A DNA stretch of 33,489 nucleotides from Campylobacter novaezeelandiae (GTDB lineage: Bacteria; Campylobacterota; Campylobacteria; Campylobacterales; Campylobacteraceae), in assembly GCF_004323845.1 (NCBI RefSeq), contig NZ_QPGR01000016.1, positions 1-33,489 of the forward strand, given 5' to 3'. Shown piece after piece: positions 29,245 to 33,489 of the stretch; position 1 is the first letter of the stretch, and each line of letters begins with the position of its first letter. The translations under genes and the position numbers were made by a program. The notes below the pieces were generated by a model. It was given only the letters and a program-made list of their open reading frames with translations. It searched no databases and had not been told where the DNA came from.

Positions 29245-30295
29245 TTAAATAAACCAAATTTACCTCAAGAAGCATTTCTTTGCTCTCCTCTAAAGCTTTA
29301 AAAGTATTTTTTCTAGGATGGGCAATAGCTATAGCAAAACCTTTTTTGTGAGCCAAATCAATGGCTTGTTTAAGCTGAGACTTGATATAAGAGACATTGT
29401 CTTCATTATCTAAAAAAACATCTCTTTGTATATAAGGCTGATTAAATTCTTTGGTCAATTTTAAAGCTTTAGTCTTTCCTATAGTTTTAGAATCAACAAA
29501 AATAAAATCTTGTTTTTTAAAAGAAGTCAAAAGCTTTCTCATTGCATTTTCATCACTTGTAAATAAACTTCCTGTGTGATTATTGATGTATCTTAAGCCC
29601 TTAAATTCTTTTTTAATACTTTTTATCATTGCATCAATATGTTCTTTAGAATCACTTACTTTTAAGGTATTAAGCTCTGGTTTATTATAGTTAATTGCTT
29701 CTAAAGGCAAATGCACCATAAAAAATTTAAATTCCGAAGCTAGTTGCGGGGTATTTTTATGCGTTTTATCCGGAGGAAAAAATGAAGGAGTTAATTTTAA
29801 ATTAAGCTTTTTAAGCTCGCTTACCTGCTTAGAATTTGCCATATCATCGATTATAATCACAAGTTTTGGTTTTTTTGTGTGATTATTTTTTGATTGATTT
29901 ATATTTTCTTTCTTTATAGTATCCATTTCCTGTGTCAAAGAACTAGAATTTAAATCACTAGAGCTTAAATTTTGCTCACTAAAACTTGTATTTAAATCAA
30001 AATTTGATTTGTAATCAGTTATATTATTATCATCTATACTTAAATTTTTTTCTAAAAAACTTGTATTAAGTTCTTGATCGTAGTTGTAATTTTTAAAGAT
30101 ATTATCACTTTGATTGAAATCTTGATTATTATCCCTAAACAAATCGATACTAGAATTAAATTCTTGAATTTCTGGATTAAAAGCTAAATTTTCTTGTTTT
30201 TTATACTCAGTAAAAATTTTTAAAGCTAGAAGAATGCAAATTAAAACTAAAAGAAAAATAATTAAAAAATATTTTAAACGAATAAGATTTTTCAA
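29225..30295 (-). CDS. Divergent polysaccharide deacetylase-like (YibQ/DUF610) membrane protein
   Basis: The 356 residues have an N-terminal membrane helix (about 8-28), a low-complexity Asn/Ser/Asp-rich linker (about 40-140) and a divergent polysaccharide deacetylase domain from about 143: LVIIIDDMAN (145-154, D150/D151), FFMVHLPLEA (191-200), INNHTGS (237-243) and AIAHPRKNT (324-331). Metal-binding D and H residues are present, so activity is possible. The linker repeats LNTSF(L/S)E(K/Q)NLS at 76-86 and 101-111. The start codon is TTG at 30295 with no good ribosome binding site, but it overlaps the stop of a 12-codon ORF. A role in the envelope is inferred from topology. Confidence 0.8.
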   Translation of the reverse strand: MKNLIRLKYFLIIFLLVLICILLALKIFTEYKKQENLAFNPEIQEFNSSIDLFRDNNQDFNQSDNIFKNYNYDQELNTSFLEKNLSIDDNNITDYKSNFDLNTSFSEQNLSSSDLNSSSLTQEMDTIKKENINQSKNNHTKKPKLVIIIDDMANSKQVSELKKLNLKLTPSFFPPDKTHKNTPQLASEFKFFMVHLPLEAINYNKPELNTLKVSDSKEHIDAMIKSIKKEFKGLRYINNHTGSLFTSDENAMRKLLTSFKKQDFIFVDSKTIGKTKALKLTKEFNQPYIQRDVFLDNEDNVSYIKSQLKQAIDLAHKKGFAIAIAHPRKNTFKALEESKEMLLEVNLVYLNEIYGN

Positions 30296-30330
30296 ACAAA
30301 CAATTCTTTTATAAAAATATAATATTTCAT
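30292..30330 (-). CDS. Possible 12-codon leader ORF
   Basis: ATG at 30330 gives MKYYIFIKELFV and a TGA at 30294-30292 that overlaps the TTG start of the deacetylase-like gene as TTGA, the same coupling arrangement seen at mreD-like/mrdA. AAGG lies about 13-16 bases upstream, farther than ideal. It falls within the expected leader from the -10 at 30372-30377. Short ORFs in AT-rich DNA arise by chance, so this is tentative. Confidence 0.3.
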   Translation of the reverse strand: MKYYIFIKELFV

Positions 30331-30371
30331 CAAAATAGCCCCAACCTTAAAAATTAAATTACAAAGCCCAA

Positions 30372-30380
30372 ATTATACCA
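30372..30380 (-). promoter_or_regulatory. Extended -10 promoter for the deacetylase-like/dprA/ruvX operon
   Basis: Minus-strand TG-G-TATAAT (30380-30372) preceded by TTT, a good match to the Campylobacter extended -10. Start would be near 30365, leaving a leader of about 70 bases to the TTG at 30295. Confidence 0.58.
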
Positions 30381-30462
30381 AAATATTTATTAAGAAATTC
30401 ATAGTTTTTTTATAAATTTTATGTAAGAATAATCATAATTTTAAATTTTAAAGACAAGAAAA

Positions 30463-32388
30463 GTGAAAGAATTTTTAAATCATTTAAACTATGGAATAAA
30501 AGCTAATGAAGTAAATAACGAATTCAAACAAATTCTAAGAGAACTTTTAGCTAACGATATCATAAAAGAACATAAAAATAAATTCTATCTTAATAATGGC
30601 TATGTTTTTGGAGTGCTTGATATTTCAAATAAAGGCACGGGATTTTTAAAATGCTTTGATGAAAACTATAAACAAGACTTATTGATTGAAAATAAAAATT
30701 TAAAAGGGGCCAATTATAAAGATATAGTTGTGGCTAAATTACTCCCTTTAAAAAAGAAACGTCCTAAAGCAAAGATTATTTTGATTTTAAAAAGAGCCAA
30801 TGAAACCTCTTTAGTCATCACTAAAAAATACGGCGAAGCTATTTTAGGAATGAACATTAAAACAGGTCTTAGCATGGCTTTAAAAGCTTCTCAAAAATCC
30901 TTAAAAGCCCTACCCTTAGGGACAATCTTAAAAATAGAAAATCATAACAATGGCATAACAGAAGTTTTAGGTCATATTGATGATGAACATATCGATGAAA
31001 AAATTTCTTTAAATCTTTTTAATAAAAACTCTTGTTTTAATGATAATTGTATAAAAGAAGCAAAATCTTATGGGGACTTTGTTGATGCGAGTATGTATGA
31101 AAATCATATCGATCTAAGATCGCTTTCTTTTTGCACCATAGATCCTATCCACGCAAAAGATTTTGATGATGCAATTTATTTTAATGAAGAAAAACGAGAA
31201 CTTTATGTTGCAATTGCTGATGTAAGCGAATATGTTTTTGCTTATGGAGCCATTGATAAAGAAGCTAGAAATCGTGGTTTTTCTATATATTTTCCCCATA
31301 TTGCTGTGCCCATGTTACCAAGATCTTTAAGTGAAAATATCTGCTCTTTAAAACCTTTAGAAGATAGACTTGTATTTTGCTTTAAAATTACCCTAGATGA
31401 AAATTATCAAGTTATCAAAGAAGAATTATTTGAAGCCATAATAAATTCAAAACGTCGTTTTAATTATGATGAAGTAGATGAAATTTTGATAAAAAAACCC
31501 GACTTAAAAGAACTTTCATGGCTTTATAAACTTTATGAAATTACTAAAATCATAAGAAAAAATCGCCTTAAAAATGCTTTTGAATTTAAAACAGAAGAAT
31601 TAAGAATGACTCTTAATGATGATTTAAGTCTTAAATCAACTTCATACGAAAAAGATACACCCTCGCATAATCTAATAGAAGATTGTATGTTACTAGCCAA
31701 TAAAGCTGCCGCAAAACTTTTAGATGATATAGGAATTTTTAGAAACCATCTAAGTGCTGATCATAAAAAAATTATCAAACTTTTAAACGAACTTCAAACT
31801 CTTGGTATAGATGTAGAGTATAAAACCAATTTAAGCGAGATGATTAAAAACATACAATCCTTAGCAGAAGAATTAAATTTAAGAGAAGAGATAGATAAAC
31901 TCATCATAAAAGCTCAAAAAAAAGCAGAATACTCAAGTATCAATCAAGGACATTTTGGCTTAGGCTTTGATAAATATTCCCATTTTACAAGCCCTATAAG
32001 ACGCTATTCTGATTTAATCCTTCACAGACTTTTAAAAGCAAAACTCAAAAAAGATAATAAATTATTTAATTATTTATTATTAAACATCCAAAGCACTTGT
32101 GAAAATTTAAGCGTATTAGAAAGAGAAGCAGATAAGGTTGCCTTTGATTTTATGGATAGAAAATTTGCAAGATGGGCGGATAAAAACAAAGGAAAAGAAT
32201 TTAAAGCACTTATTATAGAAAATGAAAATGTCGTTATTGCAAAACTTGAAGATGAAATTAAAGGTGCTAATATTGTATTAAAAAATGCCAAAGCAAACCT
32301 ACTTCAAAAAGTTCAAATACAAATTGAAGAAGTTGACATTGTCATGGCAAAAATTTTTGGTAAAATTACAAAAATTTTAGAAAATTGA
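30463..32388 (+). CDS. rnr: Ribonuclease R (RNB-family 3'-5' exoribonuclease)
   Basis: The 641 residues start at a GTG (30463); an in-frame TAA at 30442 excludes a longer form and the next Met is far inside. An N-terminal helix/OB region (about 1-200) precedes the RNB catalytic domain, with TIDPIHAKDFDDA (225-237) giving the metal-binding aspartates D227, D233, D235 and D236. YSHFTSPIRRYSDLILHRLL lies near 500-520. The C-terminal S1 domain is short and poorly conserved compared with E. coli RNase R (813 residues). It degrades structured RNA. The region before it lacks ilvC, which I recall next to it in NCTC 11168. Confidence 0.93.
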   Translation: MKEFLNHLNYGIKANEVNNEFKQILRELLANDIIKEHKNKFYLNNGYVFGVLDISNKGTGFLKCFDENYKQDLLIENKNLKGANYKDIVVAKLLPLKKKRPKAKIILILKRANETSLVITKKYGEAILGMNIKTGLSMALKASQKSLKALPLGTILKIENHNNGITEVLGHIDDEHIDEKISLNLFNKNSCFNDNCIKEAKSYGDFVDASMYENHIDLRSLSFCTIDPIHAKDFDDAIYFNEEKRELYVAIADVSEYVFAYGAIDKEARNRGFSIYFPHIAVPMLPRSLSENICSLKPLEDRLVFCFKITLDENYQVIKEELFEAIINSKRRFNYDEVDEILIKKPDLKELSWLYKLYEITKIIRKNRLKNAFEFKTEELRMTLNDDLSLKSTSYEKDTPSHNLIEDCMLLANKAAAKLLDDIGIFRNHLSADHKKIIKLLNELQTLGIDVEYKTNLSEMIKNIQSLAEELNLREEIDKLIIKAQKKAEYSSINQGHFGLGFDKYSHFTSPIRRYSDLILHRLLKAKLKKDNKLFNYLLLNIQSTCENLSVLEREADKVAFDFMDRKFARWADKNKGKEFKALIIENENVVIAKLEDEIKGANIVLKNAKANLLQKVQIQIEEVDIVMAKIFGKITKILEN

Positions 32389-32397
32389 TGGATTTTT

Positions 32398-33366
32398 ATG
32401 TATAAAAAAGATTTACAACTTCTGCTAAATACAGCTAATTTTCCAAATTTCTTTTTTCTTTATGGAGCTGATAATTTTCAAATAGAATTCTTCTCAGAGC
32501 TAATTAAAGAAAAATATCCAAATGATGAAATTTTAAAAATTTACTTTGAAGAATACAATTTTTCAAAATGCAGTGATTTTTTATCTTTAAATTCTCTTTT
32601 TAGTGAAAAAAAACTCCTAGAAATCAAATGCAACAAAAAACCTAACACAAAAGAATTAAAATTTTTAATAGAACTTTGCAAAAACAACACAGACAATTTT
32701 TTTCTTTTAGAATTTTATGATGAGTCAAGCAGACAAAATGAATTAGAAAAAATCTTTGAAAATAATTTTGTAAGATTTTTTAAAATTGCTAATCCTAAAG
32801 AAGGAATGGAACTTTTAAGCATGAAAGCAAAAAAGCTTAATATCGATATCACCAGTAATGCACTTTATACCTTGCTTCAAAGTTTTGATGAAAATTTATA
32901 TTTAGCAGCAAGCGAACTTAATAAATTTGAAAATTTAAAAGTTGATGAACAAACCATTCAAACTTATTGTTATGCTTTAAATACTGGAAATCTTGATGAT
33001 TTTTTTGAAAAATTAGTCAAAAAACAAGATATAAAAAAAGATCTTGAAAATATCTTAGAAAATTTTAATGAAATGGCTTTTATTAACTCTTTAAATAATA
33101 ATTTTTATAAACTCTTTAAAATTTTAATCTATACTAAAATTTATGGAAAAATAGATTTCAAAGAACTTTTTGGATTTACACCTCCTTTAAAAGTTGGACA
33201 AAATTTAAGCTCTTTGGCATTTAGTATAAAACTCAAACAATACAAAGAAATTTTTAATCTTTTATTAAATACAGAATACGAACTTAAAACCAATTCAAAA
33301 TTAGCAAAAAAAGAATTTTTAATTTCAAACATATTAAAGCTTGTAAAGATTTTAAAAACAACTTAG
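32398..33366 (+). CDS. holA: DNA polymerase III clamp-loader delta subunit (HolA)
   Basis: A 322-residue protein starting at ATG nine bases after the rnr stop. Its N-terminal region has FFFLYGADNFQIEFFSELI (18-36), the delta-type opening (family: YLLxGxExxLxxE), and later segments rich in helices: LYTLLQSFDENLYLAASELNKF, then a C-terminal collar-type region ending in LKTNSKLAKKEFLISNILKLV. No Walker A is expected, as delta opens the beta clamp without ATP hydrolysis. Sequence conservation is low; the call relies on overall layout and on the rnr-holA order recalled from C. jejuni (Cj0631c-Cj0630c). Confidence 0.8.
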   Translation: MYKKDLQLLLNTANFPNFFFLYGADNFQIEFFSELIKEKYPNDEILKIYFEEYNFSKCSDFLSLNSLFSEKKLLEIKCNKKPNTKELKFLIELCKNNTDNFFLLEFYDESSRQNELEKIFENNFVRFFKIANPKEGMELLSMKAKKLNIDITSNALYTLLQSFDENLYLAASELNKFENLKVDEQTIQTYCYALNTGNLDDFFEKLVKKQDIKKDLENILENFNEMAFINSLNNNFYKLFKILIYTKIYGKIDFKELFGFTPPLKVGQNLSSLAFSIKLKQYKEIFNLLLNTEYELKTNSKLAKKEFLISNILKLVKILKTT

Positions 33367-33489
33367 TATTATATTTATATCTATTTTATTATTTTATATG
33401 CTTAGTTAAACACTTATTATACATATTTATAACTATAAAAAGCTAAAAACGATAAAGAAAAAATCGCTATTATGAACAAATACTTTGCT

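Noticed and set aside
33367..33489. Possible gene start or end at the right edge
   Set aside because: ATG at 33472 gives only six codons with no ribosome binding site. On the minus strand two frames are open from the edge, one reading as a hydrophobic tail (AKYLFIIAIFSLSFLAFYSY, ending at TAA), which could be the C-terminus of a membrane protein. Too short to choose between them.

Overview
The window is chromosomal DNA from a thermotolerant Campylobacter close to C. jejuni/C. coli. Support comes from the very AT-rich, tightly packed coding, promoters of the TGn-TATAAT type, G/C homopolymer tracts, and protein families and gene order (nudH-lysC-hobA-holB-folP; cbrR; kdsC-lptC-lptA) typical of Campylobacter and Helicobacter. 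No rRNA, tRNA, CRISPR array, IS element or prophage is visible. The species cannot be fixed without a database search.

Layout. (1) Bases 1-231: the 5' end of a minus-strand, probably phase-variable gene cut by the window edge, with one C9 tract inside the gene and another in its likely promoter. (2) 232-9366, minus strand: a ten-gene run read as nudH-lysC-hobA-holB-folP-ligA-membrane protein-tlyA-ribF-cmoA, nearly every junction overlapping by 1-4 nt. It joins RNA decapping, aspartate-family amino acids, replication initiation and clamp loading, folate, DNA ligation, rRNA/tRNA modification and flavin synthesis. (3) 9443-12707, plus strand: hemW, then tatB-tatC-queA. (4) 12700-20962, minus strand: a second ten-gene run, cbrR-tatD-mltD-rlpA-kdsC-lptC-lptA-engB-mreD-like-mrdA. 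It is mainly an envelope operon (Kdo synthesis, LOS export, peptidoglycan cleavage, elongation PBP) headed by a response regulator and a clear extended -10 promoter. (5) 21028-23407, minus strand: nadK-recN. (6) 23494-27186, plus strand: aspS-adk-ppa and a coupled DXD glycosyltransferase. (7) 27217-30295, minus strand: polysaccharide-deacetylase-like gene, dprA, ruvX and an RNA m5C methyltransferase. (8) 30463-33366, plus strand: rnr and holA, then 123 bp of AT-rich sequence.

Most genes are conserved housekeeping genes. The points that stand out are the two G tracts at the left end, one of which would sit in the -35/-10 spacer of a promoter; a glycosyltransferase coupled to inorganic pyrophosphatase where I recall msrA in C. 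jejuni NCTC 11168; absence of ilvC from its recalled place; an apparent exchange in order of two conserved blocks with the join at the convergent queA/mrdA stop codons; a cbrR output domain whose GGDEF signature is degenerate; a probable leaderless nadK; and a 12-codon ORF that may be translationally coupled to the deacetylase-like gene. I did not find a clearly new multi-gene system; the phase-variable left end is the best candidate for new biology. Comparisons with NCTC 11168 are from memory.
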